The notes under the pieces are model-generated. The model did not search any database. It was not told where the DNA came from and saw only the letters and a list, made by a program, of their open reading frames with translations. Made by a program: the position numbers and the translations under genes. DNA of 64,000 nucleotides from Paenalcaligenes sp050487225 (GTDB lineage Bacteria > Pseudomonadota > Gammaproteobacteria > Burkholderiales > Burkholderiaceae_B), in the NCBI RefSeq assembly GCF_050487225.1, contig NZ_JBKQGY010000001.1, forward strand, positions 930,001-994,000. Reading direction: 5' to 3'. Position 1 is the stretch's first letter, and every line of letters starts with the position of its first letter. Below are positions 7,215 to 14,977 of the stretch, piece by piece.

Positions 7215-8705
7215 TTAGAACGATGGCGATGAACTGCCTTGTTCCACACTTTTTGCTTTGGCGGCAAAGGCCCGGTTCAACACCTGACCAGGTCGCTGTG
7301 CTGGCGCCTGAGGAAATACCTGTACGCCATTCACAAATACAGCTTCCACACCCTCTGAAGGCAGTGTTGGCTGCTCCCAGGTTGCGCAGTCTGTGACGGT
7401 TTCCGGATCGAAAATCACCACATCGGCCCACGCACCCTTTTGAAGTACGCCACGGTCTTTCAGGCCAAATACCGATGCGGGTAAGGCTGTCATTTTGGCG
7501 ACAGCTTGCTCCAACGGCATCAATCCAGCTTCACGCACATACGGTCCTAAAATGCGTGTAAAGCTCCCCCACAATCGTGGGTGCGGCTGCGCATCTGCTG
7601 GTAAACCGTCAGAACCCACCATGCAGCATGGGTGACTGAAAATGCGGTGTACTTCGGCCTCATCCATTGCAAAATAGATGGCACCGGCGGGCAGCAATTT
7701 ACGGGCAGCCGTTTCGCGGTCACATCCCCACTGTTCTGCAACGTCGGACAAGTCCATGCCATTGCATTCAGGGTGAGGTTCAGACCAGGTGATACGAATA
7801 CGATCAATAGTGTGGGCGCGCTCAGGAATCAAAATGGTGGAACTGCCCGAGTACGGGTAGATATCCAACGTGGCTTCCATGCCTTCGGCACGTGCGCGGT
7901 CAATGTTCGCCAGCGTGTGGCGACTACGCCCCCAGTTAGCAGGCAACATGCATTTATGGTGGGACACCAGCGTGGCACACTGGCTGTCTCGGCCTACCGA
8001 CAATACCTCTTCAACCGACTCTTCTACGGTATCGCCTTCATTACGAATATGGCTGGTATGCAACGAACCATGTTTAGCCGCCACTGCCGCCAAGCCTTCC
8101 AACTCACTAGGCTGAGCCATACAACCAGGCTCATACGCCAAACCGGTACTGAAACCTACTGCACCATTGCTCAAGGCGTTATCCAGCAAACGCTCCATGG
8201 CTTGTTGTTCTTCTTCTGTGGGCGTAGCCATAGGATCAGCCATCACCGCCATACGCAAATTGGCATGACCTACCAATGCGGCTACGTTGATCATAGGGCT
8301 GAGTTTTTGTACGGCTTGTGTGTAGTCCGTCATGCTGTCAAACAGCGGGGAATCCCCCAACAGGGCCAACGCCGCAGCATGGTTACCTGGCAGCGGCGCA
8401 GGAAACGCACTCACGCCGCAATTACCTACCACTACCGAGGTAATACCTTGGCTGGTTTTCCAATCTAGCGCGGGCTTCTCGATAAACATCAAATCATCGT
8501 GGCCATGTGTATCAATAAACCCAGGTGCTACGACTTTTGCAGTAGCATCAATTGTGGTGTCAGCTGTCCAGTCACTCAAATCACCTAGAGCCACTACACG
8601 CCCGGCACGAATACCTACATCGCCTTGTTGGCGTGGGGTAGCGGTTCCATCAATAATCCAGCCATTTGCGATTTTGACGTCTAACCGGCGGTCGTCCTGT
8701 TGCAT
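7215..8705 (-). CDS. N-acyl-D-amino acid deacylase (D-aminoacylase)
   Basis: The 496-residue protein matches the D-aminoacylase branch of the metal-dependent amidohydrolases. Visible features are the beta-sandwich N-terminus (IANGWIIDGTATP), the metal motif H67-G-H69-D-D in DTHGHDD, Cys96 in VVVGNCGVSA (metal ligand in this family), LHTSHIRNE, and LVSHHKC with two further His ligands. The C-terminal GAWADVVIFDPETV strand closes the small domain. The enzyme hydrolyses N-acyl-D-amino acids to D-amino acid plus carboxylate. AGGAG stands 7 nt before the ATG. It is the first gene of the operon and is divergent from the LysR gene, which probably controls it. The acyl and amino acid preferences are not determined. 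Confidence 0.9.
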   Translation of the reverse strand: MQQDDRRLDVKIANGWIIDGTATPRQQGDVGIRAGRVVALGDLSDWTADTTIDATAKVVAPGFIDTHGHDDLMFIEKPALDWKTSQGITSVVVGNCGVSAFPAPLPGNHAAALALLGDSPLFDSMTDYTQAVQKLSPMINVAALVGHANLRMAVMADPMATPTEEEQQAMERLLDNALSNGAVGFSTGLAYEPGCMAQPSELEGLAAVAAKHGSLHTSHIRNEGDTVEESVEEVLSVGRDSQCATLVSHHKCMLPANWGRSRHTLANIDRARAEGMEATLDIYPYSGSSTILIPERAHTIDRIRITWSEPHPECNGMDLSDVAEQWGCDRETAARKLLPAGAIYFAMDEAEVHRIFSHPCCMVGSDGLPADAQPHPRLWGSFTRILGPYVREAGLMPLEQAVAKMTALPASVFGLKDRGVLQKGAWADVVIFDPETVTDCATWEQPTLPSEGVEAVFVNGVQVFPQAPAQRPGQVLNRAFAAKAKSVEQGSSSPSF

Positions 8706-8810
8706 TCTTTACTCCTGAGACCTCCCCAAATAACGGGAGTTTGGCGTATTATCCAAAAGGATTATTGATATGAAAAATTGTTTAAGTTAATCGATCAATC
8801 ACAAATTGAG

Positions 8811-9755
8811 ATGAATAGACTTCCTAAACACATCACGCTAAAGCACTTGAATGCCTTTGTGGCCGTTGCCCAAGAGGCGAGTTTCACACGGGCGGCGCGC
8901 CGTTTATACCAGACTCAGTCGTCGGTTACGGGGCTGATTCAACAGCTAGAAGCCGCCCTAGAAACCCCCCTTTTTATACGCACAAGCCGCAGGGTAGTAC
9001 TTTCCCCTATTGGCAAAGAATTTTTACCTAGAATTACACGTCTTTTGGCGGATTTCGATGGTGCTATCGATGACGTGATGCGCTACGGAGCCTTGAAAAG
9101 CGGGCGTGTCAGCGTATCGGCTGCTCCTTCTGCCATCACCGATTTGATTGCACCAGCTGCTGCTGTGTTTTCAGAACACTACCCTGGCGTGCGTTTGTAC
9201 TTACGCGATGCCAACTCGGGGCCTATCCAGCGTCAAGTTGTAGCAGGTGAAGTCGATTTTGGCTTAACCAGTCGATGGGCGGATATGCATGGTTTAGAAA
9301 GCGAGCCTCTATTGGAAGATCAATTCGGCGTGCTCTACCGTACCGATGACAGCCATATACACCCCGATGCACGTAACAGCGTCAGTTGGAAAACGCTGCA
9401 AAATCGTAAACTCGTGGGCGTGATTGATGAAACCGGTATTATGGCCGTGCTGCAATCGAGACCCGACCTACCTATAGAGGTCTCGGCTCCTTTCTACGAG
9501 GCCTCTAGTACTACCTCGCAGGCGGCCATCGTACAAAGCGGTTTAGCCATTGCCCTGATGCCCTCGCTAGCGGCACAACGCGTGCTGGTTCCCGGCCTGT
9601 CATTTTCATTATTGCGATCGCCCAAGCTGGTGCGTACCTTGTGTTTGATGTTCCCCCAAGATCATGCCCCGACTCCAGCCGCTACGGCATTGGCGGACGA
9701 GATACGGCGCTATGTGAAACATGCAGAACTGCCTGCTGGCTGCAAAGTGCTCTAA
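8811..9755 (+). CDS. LysR family regulator of the deacylase operon
   Basis: A LysR-type regulator with an N-terminal winged helix-turn-helix (LKHLNAFVAVAQEASFTRAARRL, Q-SSVT recognition helix) and a periplasmic-binding-like effector domain from about residue 90. At the ATG start (8811) it has 314 residues, the usual size; an in-frame TTG at 8778 would add 11 residues, and neither start has a well-placed ribosome binding site. It is divergent from the D-aminoacylase gene across about 100 bp, the classic arrangement for a LysR activator and its target operon. The effector is presumably the N-acyl substrate or its amino acid, by context only. The short intergenic region contains the dyad ATCC-AAAA-GGAT just before the gene. 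Confidence 0.88.
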   Translation: MNRLPKHITLKHLNAFVAVAQEASFTRAARRLYQTQSSVTGLIQQLEAALETPLFIRTSRRVVLSPIGKEFLPRITRLLADFDGAIDDVMRYGALKSGRVSVSAAPSAITDLIAPAAAVFSEHYPGVRLYLRDANSGPIQRQVVAGEVDFGLTSRWADMHGLESEPLLEDQFGVLYRTDDSHIHPDARNSVSWKTLQNRKLVGVIDETGIMAVLQSRPDLPIEVSAPFYEASSTTSQAAIVQSGLAIALMPSLAAQRVLVPGLSFSLLRSPKLVRTLCLMFPQDHAPTPAATALADEIRRYVKHAELPAGCKVL

Positions 9756-9800
9756 ATACCGTGCATCACCGTCTGCCTAAGGCCTAGGCCAAAAAACAAA

Positions 9801-9823
9801 GGGGAGCGATTTTTACGCTCCCC
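9801..9823. terminator. Hairpin downstream of the LysR gene
   Basis: GGGGAGCG and CGCTCCCC form a perfect 8-bp stem with a 7-nt loop. The T-rich flank is on the minus-strand side, whereas the plus-strand side reads TCTATATAG. It ends the LysR transcript weakly, or blocks antisense transcription leaving the lipoprotein region. Confidence 0.5.
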
Positions 9824-10006
9824 TCTATATAGAGTAGCCATATTGTTTTCACTTCTCTGCTTTCTATCACCACTAGCAGAGCCAATCTCTCTAGTTGGTA
9901 ATGTAAGAGATCGTTAAGCAAACTTGCCATCAGCGGCCTATGGACTGACAATGCAAGTCTACGTTTCGCGAAAATCTCGCTTTGCCTCGCTGAATAAGGA
10001 AAGACT

Positions 10007-10813
10007 ATGAAGAAAAAATTTGCGCTAACAGCTGGTTTTGTTGCCTTGATGGGTTTGGCAGCATGCTCTAGCTCCCCTTCTGCTAACACTAGCTCTGCAC
10101 AGCAATCCTCGATGAACACCGAAACGACACTTCAAGCATATAACTGGGCTTTGGAATCCGTAGCGGCCAAAGGCCAGAAACCGCAAGCGGCCCCTGCTGG
10201 CATTAACGGCACACCCATTGTGCTGCACTTTGCGGACAACCAAGTTTCGGTAGAAGGTCTATGTAATTTAATGAATGGCGGCTACAACGTTAACGGCTCA
10301 CATATTTCCGTTAGCAACCCTGCTTCCACCATGAAAATGTGCTCGGACCAAAAACTCATGAGTTTTGAGCATGAAGTTGGTCAACGTTTACCTACGGTTA
10401 GCCAATGGGCAATCAATGCTAACGATGCCAACCCTACACTGACACTAACCTTTGCTGATGGCACCAAATGGCTGATGCAAGGCGAACCTACTCCTGAAAC
10501 GCTTTACGGCGGTGAGCCTGAGCGTATTTTCTTGGAAGTAGCGCCGCAGCGCGAAGCATGCTCGCACGCCATGATCCCGAACTACCAGTGTTTGAAAGTG
10601 CGTGAAATCACGTATGACAACAATGGCCTAAAAACCAAAACGGGTGACTGGGGCTATTACTACGGTGATATTCAAGGCTACGACCACCAACCCGGTATTC
10701 GTAATGTCTTGCGCATCAACCGTTACACACGCCAAAACGTGCCCGCTGATGCGTCCAAATACGTAGATATTCTGGACATGGTGGTTGAAAGCGAACAAAC
10801 CAAACAGCTCTAA
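10007..10813 (+). CDS. META and DUF4377 domain lipoprotein
   Basis: The 268-residue precursor has a lipoprotein signal with lipobox LAAC and Cys20, and is therefore predicted to be membrane-anchored on the periplasmic side. After a Ser/Ala-rich linker, residues about 45-160 form a META/HslJ-like domain (NWALESV ... VEGLCNLMNGGYNV ... MKMCSD), and about 165-260 a DUF4377 domain (PERIFLEVAPQREAC ... YQCLKVRE). HslJ-type proteins are linked to envelope stress and novobiocin tolerance in Escherichia coli. The two-domain combination occurs in several proteobacteria, with unknown function. Aspartate at +2 is absent (CSSS), which favours outer-membrane sorting. AAGGA is near the ATG. It is monocistronic and followed by a strong terminator. 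Confidence 0.88.
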   Translation: MKKKFALTAGFVALMGLAACSSSPSANTSSAQQSSMNTETTLQAYNWALESVAAKGQKPQAAPAGINGTPIVLHFADNQVSVEGLCNLMNGGYNVNGSHISVSNPASTMKMCSDQKLMSFEHEVGQRLPTVSQWAINANDANPTLTLTFADGTKWLMQGEPTPETLYGGEPERIFLEVAPQREACSHAMIPNYQCLKVREITYDNNGLKTKTGDWGYYYGDIQGYDHQPGIRNVLRINRYTRQNVPADASKYVDILDMVVESEQTKQL

Positions 10814-10842
10814 GTCATACACGCTGCAACGTCAGCACCCAC

Positions 10843-10879
10843 AAAAAAGTCCGTATGGGTATTCATACGGACTTTTTTT
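10843..10879 (+). terminator. Terminator of the META/DUF4377 lipoprotein gene
   Basis: AAAAAAGTCCGTATG and CATACGGACTTTTTTT form a 15-bp stem with a 6-nt loop and flanking A and T runs. It works in both directions and lies 30 nt past the stop codon. Confidence 0.92.
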
Positions 10880-10973
10880 ATAGGTGGTCGTAACCACTGC
10901 CGCTTAGGGGGCTATCCCCTTCATCGTGCTATAGCGTCTAGCCTTACAGTAAGTAGCTGCCCCATTGACGCTG

Positions 10974-11303
10974 TCACCACCCACGCCATGCCCACAGCAT
11001 TAGCAACAGCGGTGTCCCCACTACCGCACCAACTATCGCGAACAGCGGCCCATACAACACGGCACTCATTGGGATCCACGACACGCATTCTGTAATGCCC
11101 TCACTCAAACACGTAAACTCTGCTCCCTGTAACACGCTCGCCACGGGTAAAAACAATCCGGCCACCACGACACTGAGGGCTACAGCACTAATCAAGGCCA
11201 GTAAGGTACGTACAAGGGTTTGCATAAGAATGGTAGCAATCGCAGTATGAAAGAAAGACAGCAGCATAGCGGTAACGCGCTCTACTCCTGACTGTGCAGC
11301 CAT
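10974..11303 (-). CDS. Small predicted membrane protein of unknown function
   Basis: A 109-residue frame encodes three or so hydrophobic segments (ALISAVALSVVVAGLFLP, SAVLYGPLFAIVGAVVG, LLLMLWAWRGW). A pair of cysteines (FTCLSEGITECV) lies in the loop between the first two segments and could form a disulfide outside the membrane. I do not recognise a family. The ribosome binding site is AAGGAAG, rather far (13 nt) from the first ATG, so a start at the internal Met13 (11267) is possible. It lies just downstream of the MFS gene on the same strand, 39 bp away, and could be cotranscribed with it. Coding status is likely because of its consistent membrane character, but not certain. Confidence 0.5.
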   Translation of the reverse strand: MAAQSGVERVTAMLLSFFHTAIATILMQTLVRTLLALISAVALSVVVAGLFLPVASVLQGAEFTCLSEGITECVSWIPMSAVLYGPLFAIVGAVVGTPLLLMLWAWRGW

Positions 11304-11342
11304 TGTAAAGCACTGACTTCCTTACTTAGTAGCAGATTGTGA

Positions 11343-12416
11343 TCAGCGTTTTATCATACTGATTGCGAGTAGCACCGCTACCAGCGCAACCCCTGCGGCT
11401 ACGTAGGTAATATGTTGTACCCCAAAAGTAGGGATCACGAGCCCACCTAGCATTGCCCCTAACCCCGTACCAGCATTTGCAGCAGAAACATTAAAGGTGC
11501 CCGCCAAGGCTTGCGCATGGGATGCCGCCTTCATCACCCTCACCTGACAAATAGGAAATAATGCGGTGTAGGCAATGCCCCATATGGCCAGTGCTCCCGC
11601 TAACCCTGTGTAGGAAGACACCATAGACACGCTGCTTAACATCCCTAGCCCTAGCACGACCACACACACGATGGTGGCGCCCAGCGGGTTGCGATCTACA
11701 TAACGCCCACCTAACCAGTTCCCTCCCAACCCTACTGCCCCAAAGCCCATTAACCACCACCCTACATGGGTAGCCTTAACCCCCGCTACGGTTTCCAAAA
11801 AGTCGGCCAAATAGGTATAGGCCGTAAACATCGCCGTAAACACGAGCACCGACAACAGAATCTGCAACAGAAATCGTTTGTCATGCAGGATACGTAATTG
11901 CTCTGCCATTCGCACTCTAGTGGGTTGTGCCACCCTAGGCATGAAAGCCGCTAAGGCAATTGCCATGATCAGCGATAATCCAGACAACAACCCAAAGGTG
12001 CTACGCCACCCAAACTGTATCGCCGCTACAGTACCTAGCGGGATACCGAACAACAACGCCGCCGAAATACCTAGGTACACACGCGATACGGCCAGTCCGG
12101 CTTTTTGAGGCCCTACAATTTGGGCTGCAGTTTCACTTGCTGTGCCCCAAAACACAGGTAACACCAATGCGGGGATAAACCTGGCAATGGCTAACACCCA
12201 TATTGATGTCGCCATGGCCGCCAACGCATTCGCTGCAGCAAACACCAACAAAATCACCACAAATAATCGTTTGCGCTCTACGTGTGATAACCATGCCGTT
12301 AGCAATGGCCCACACAGCATTACCGTGAAAGCAAATAAGGTCACCAACTGCCCCGCCATCGCAACAGACACCTGCAAATCACGCGCCAAGGCAGGCAATT
12401 GCAACCCAAAGTACAT
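11343..12416 (-). CDS. MFS transporter (DHA1-like), short N-terminus
   Basis: The 357-residue protein is an MFS drug or metabolite exporter of the DHA1 type (AGQLVTLFAFTVMLCGPLLTAWLSHVERKRLF loop 2-3 motif region; TM5 motif LLFGIPLGTVAAIQFGWRSTF). The family is usually about 390 residues. Here the reading frame begins at MYFGLQLPALARDL, which corresponds to the end of TM1. A TAG stop lies two codons upstream, and no other frame in the 79-bp gap encodes the missing hydrophobic half-helix. It is either a 5-prime-truncated allele or a member that uses a very short TM1. The adjacent divergent TetR gene and a dyad in the shared promoter suggest effector-controlled expression. Confidence 0.75.
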   Translation of the reverse strand: MYFGLQLPALARDLQVSVAMAGQLVTLFAFTVMLCGPLLTAWLSHVERKRLFVVILLVFAAANALAAMATSIWVLAIARFIPALVLPVFWGTASETAAQIVGPQKAGLAVSRVYLGISAALLFGIPLGTVAAIQFGWRSTFGLLSGLSLIMAIALAAFMPRVAQPTRVRMAEQLRILHDKRFLLQILLSVLVFTAMFTAYTYLADFLETVAGVKATHVGWWLMGFGAVGLGGNWLGGRYVDRNPLGATIVCVVVLGLGMLSSVSMVSSYTGLAGALAIWGIAYTALFPICQVRVMKAASHAQALAGTFNVSAANAGTGLGAMLGGLVIPTFGVQHITYVAAGVALVAVLLAISMIKR

Positions 12417-12470
12417 ACCCTACTCGGCCTTCTGACGGCTGAACTCAGCATAGCGTGACACGAACAAAAT

Positions 12471-12488
12471 AGGTATACTGGTCTACCT
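12471..12488. promoter_or_regulatory. TetR-type operator in the MFS/TetR divergent promoter
   Basis: AGGTATACTGGTCTACCT is an imperfect 18-bp palindrome (one mismatch per arm) that ends 7 nt before the first ATG of the TetR gene. It contains a TATACT -10-like box for the plus strand, so binding would block TetR transcription and probably the MFS promoter. Confidence 0.6.
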
Positions 12489-12495
12489 ACTTTTT

Positions 12496-13098
12496 ATGTT
12501 TGTGATGATGAGTACACCTACTAGGGCCAAAAAAGAAAGCGCACGCGACAAACTGCTACATGCTGCTGCCACCTTGTTTTATAACAATGGGATTGCTGCT
12601 ACCGGCATTGATAGCATCGTCAAAAAAGCCGATGTCGCCAAGAAAAGTCTCTACAACAATTTTGCGTCAAAGTCTGATCTCATCGCGGCGTACATAGAAA
12701 GCCGCCATGCCGAATGGTTGTCGCTCTATGCCCAACGCCTACAGCAAGCCACCACCCCAACTGAACGCGTCTTGGCGGTTTTTGATGCGTACACCGATCA
12801 TGCTGACGATGCGTATGAACGAGGCTTTAGAGGCTGCGGCCTGTTAAATGCTGCCGCAGAATTTCCGGCTGGAGACACTGCCAGACTGGCTGTACGAGCC
12901 CACAAAGAAGACGTAGAGGCCTTATTGCAGCAGCATGTGGCTGAGCTATTACCAGAACAGCCTGAACGTAGCGCTGCGTTGGCACAGCACCTCGCCTTCC
13001 TACTGGAAGGTGCCATGGTACGTGCAGGCTTAGAAGGCCATAGTGCCTGCTCAGCACAAGCCAGAGCCATCGCTGCTGCCCTGTTAGAGAACGCGTAA
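12496..13098 (+). CDS. TetR/AcrR family transcriptional regulator
   Basis: The roughly 200-residue protein has the TetR helix-turn-helix in its first 65 residues (KLLHAAATLFYNNGIAATGIDSIVKKADVAKKSLYNNFASKSDLIAAYI), followed by an alpha-helical ligand-binding domain with the FRGCGLLNAAAEFP signature typical of the C-terminal domain of many proteobacterial repressors. Three in-frame ATG codons (12496, 12505, 12508) compete for the start, and none has a clear ribosome binding site. The gene is divergent from the MFS transporter and probably represses both genes through the AGGTA/TACCT palindrome between them. The effector is unknown; a transported toxic compound is the usual case. Confidence 0.88.
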   Translation: MFVMMSTPTRAKKESARDKLLHAAATLFYNNGIAATGIDSIVKKADVAKKSLYNNFASKSDLIAAYIESRHAEWLSLYAQRLQQATTPTERVLAVFDAYTDHADDAYERGFRGCGLLNAAAEFPAGDTARLAVRAHKEDVEALLQQHVAELLPEQPERSAALAQHLAFLLEGAMVRAGLEGHSACSAQARAIAAALLENA

Positions 13099-13200
13099 TC
13101 ACGTACTGATACCTAACTGCTGTATCTCTTACAGCAACCCCTCTTTATTCTTTTACTGCTGACAGCCTTAGCGCTGTTTTTACCCTTGGAGCCCACCGGC

Positions 13201-13539
13201 ATGAACACCATTACTTGGGATGATTTTGAGAAAGTAGAACTGCGCGTAGGCCGCATTATTCAAGCCGACCCTTTTCCCGAAGCACGTCGACCTGCTTATA
13301 AACTGGTGGTGGATTTTGGCCCTGAAATTGGACAACGTAAGTCTAGTGCGCAAATCACAGACCTCTACACGCTAGACGAGTTGGTAGGTAAACAGGTAGT
13401 GGCAGTGGTGAATTTCCCACCCAAACAAATAGGCCCCATTATGTCTGAATGCTTGGTCACGGGTTTTCCGGATGAGCAAGGCCGTGTGGTGCTGTGCACG
13501 CCAGACAAAGCAGTACCACTGGGTGGCAAACTGTACTAA
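13201..13539 (+). CDS. csaA: CsaA-like tRNA-binding domain protein
   Basis: The 112-residue protein is a stand-alone tRNA-binding OB-fold (PF01588) of the CsaA type. It shows FEKVELRVGRIIQADPFPEARRPAYKL, KSSAQITDLY and VNFPPKQIGPIMSECLVTGF, all family signatures. CsaA proteins bind structured RNA as dimers and in Bacillus have a chaperone-like role in protein export; in proteobacteria the function is not settled. The start is the ATG at 13201: GGAG lies 9 nt upstream, and the in-frame TTG at 13186 overlaps that site. The gene seems monocistronic and is convergent with the bkd-type operon. Confidence 0.88.
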   Translation: MNTITWDDFEKVELRVGRIIQADPFPEARRPAYKLVVDFGPEIGQRKSSAQITDLYTLDELVGKQVVAVVNFPPKQIGPIMSECLVTGFPDEQGRVVLCTPDKAVPLGGKLY

Positions 13540-13576
13540 TTGCTGATGCTAGGCAGAGGGGCAAGCCCCTCTGTTG

Positions 13577-14977
13577 TTACCGGTGCAAGCCACGACCCAA
13601 CGCGTGAAACGCTGCCTCTTGTAAGGCTTCGCCCAACGAAGGGTGCGCATGTATGGTGCCTGCTATATCTTCTAGGCGGCTTTGCATTTCTAGCGATAGG
13701 CCAAAGGTACTGACCAACTCAGCCACCCCCTCCCCCACAGCCTGCCAGCCTACAATGGCGTGATTGTCGCGCCGCGCCACCACGCGCACAAACCCTGCCG
13801 AGGCCTCCATGGTCATTGCCCTACCGTTCGCTGCAAGGTGGAAAATGCCGGTGATGCAATCCATGCCTGAAGCCGCTGCCTGCTCTGGCGTCACACCCGC
13901 CGTGACGATCTCTGGATCGGTAAAACATACCGCAGGAATACTGGCAGGCATAAAGTGGCGCTTCTTGCCTGCAATCACATCCACGGCCACTTCGGCCTGA
14001 GCCATTGCTCTATGTGCCAACATAGGCTCGCCCGTGACATCACCAATCGCCCACACCTGATGCATAGATGTTCGGCATTGATCGTCTACGCGTATGGCAT
14101 TGCCATTCATCGCCAACTGCAGACTCTCTAGCCCAAAGCCCTTGGTAAATGGGTGCCTACCTACCGCCACTAACACCTTATCAAACTGCCCACTGCCTGC
14201 TACACCGTCTGCCCCTTCCCAACTTAAGGTAGTGGTTTTTGCCTCAAACCCTTTTACCGAGCACGACAACTGCAACTGCACACCCAACGCCTTGAGGCTA
14301 GCCTCTACGGGTTTCACCAGTTCTGCATCGTAGCCGGGCAACACTCTATCGCTGGCTTCAACGATAGTGACCGCGCTACCCAAGCGCGCGTAGGCCATTC
14401 CCAACTCCAAGCCTATATACCCTGCGCCAATCACTGCAAAACGTTTAGGAACCTGCGTCAAAGACAATGCTTGAGTGGACGACAGCACGTCACCACCAAA
14501 CGGCAAATGCGGTAGTGCCACAGCTTGTGAGCCCGTTGCCAACATCAAGTGCTCGCATTGCATGCGCATAATGCCTTCGGTGTGCTCGATTTCTACGGTT
14601 TTGCCATCCAGAATACGAGCCCACCCCTGAATCAGCTGTACACCCGCTTTGCGCAGCAGCCCATTTACACCCGACGTAAGCTTACTCACCATGGCATCTT
14701 TCCAAGCCACCGTTTTGGCCAGATCAATGTTGGGCGTTGCTACACTAATACCCAATGGCGACGCCGTTTGAGCATAACGGGTGGCTAGATGAAACTCGGA
14801 CGATGCATGAATCAATGCCTTAGAAGGGATACACCCTACATTCAAGCACGTCCCCCCTACACCACCGCCTTCCACCAGCACGGTAGCAATCCCCTGCTGT
14901 GCCGCACGTAAGGCTGCCACATAACCGCCTGGGCCACCGCCAACAATCAGTAATGTCGTGCTTTTTTGTAGCGTCAT
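13577..14977 (-). CDS. lpdV: Dihydrolipoyl dehydrogenase, E3 of branched-chain 2-oxoacid complex
   Basis: The 466-residue flavoprotein is the E3 subunit that reoxidises dihydrolipoamide with NAD+. It shows the FAD motif IVGGGPGGYVAA (11-22), the redox disulfide C44-LNVG-C49 in GGTCLNVGCIPSK, the NAD-binding GAGYIGLELG, and the C-terminal HAHPSLGEALQEAA with the His-Glu catalytic pair. The start is the ATG at 14977, which overlaps the E2 stop as ATGA and has GGAGG 5 nt upstream; an in-frame GTG at 15007 is inside the E2 gene and less likely. It is the last gene of the E1alpha-E1beta-E2-E3 operon, as in Pseudomonas bkd. Confidence 0.93.
   Translation of the reverse strand: MTLQKSTTLLIVGGGPGGYVAALRAAQQGIATVLVEGGGVGGTCLNVGCIPSKALIHASSEFHLATRYAQTASPLGISVATPNIDLAKTVAWKDAMVSKLTSGVNGLLRKAGVQLIQGWARILDGKTVEIEHTEGIMRMQCEHLMLATGSQAVALPHLPFGGDVLSSTQALSLTQVPKRFAVIGAGYIGLELGMAYARLGSAVTIVEASDRVLPGYDAELVKPVEASLKALGVQLQLSCSVKGFEAKTTTLSWEGADGVAGSGQFDKVLVAVGRHPFTKGFGLESLQLAMNGNAIRVDDQCRTSMHQVWAIGDVTGEPMLAHRAMAQAEVAVDVIAGKKRHFMPASIPAVCFTDPEIVTAGVTPEQAAASGMDCITGIFHLAANGRAMTMEASAGFVRVVARRDNHAIVGWQAVGEGVAELVSTFGLSLEMQSRLEDIAGTIHAHPSLGEALQEAAFHALGRGLHR

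Noticed and set aside
7632..8468. Long plus-strand open frame of 278 codons opposite the D-aminoacylase gene
   Set aside because: It is antisense to a gene with intact catalytic motifs, has a Cys/His/Arg-rich composition without domain signatures, and no ribosome binding site.
8770..8790. Six-codon frame ATG AAA AAT TGT TTA AGT TAA with a good ribosome binding site ahead of the LysR gene
   Set aside because: It could be a leader peptide, but its length gives no evidence of coding and no attenuator structure follows it.
9784..10119. Minus-strand frame of 111 codons covering the start of the META/DUF4377 lipoprotein
   Set aside because: It overlaps the lipoprotein signal peptide region and a hairpin, and shows no recognisable domain.
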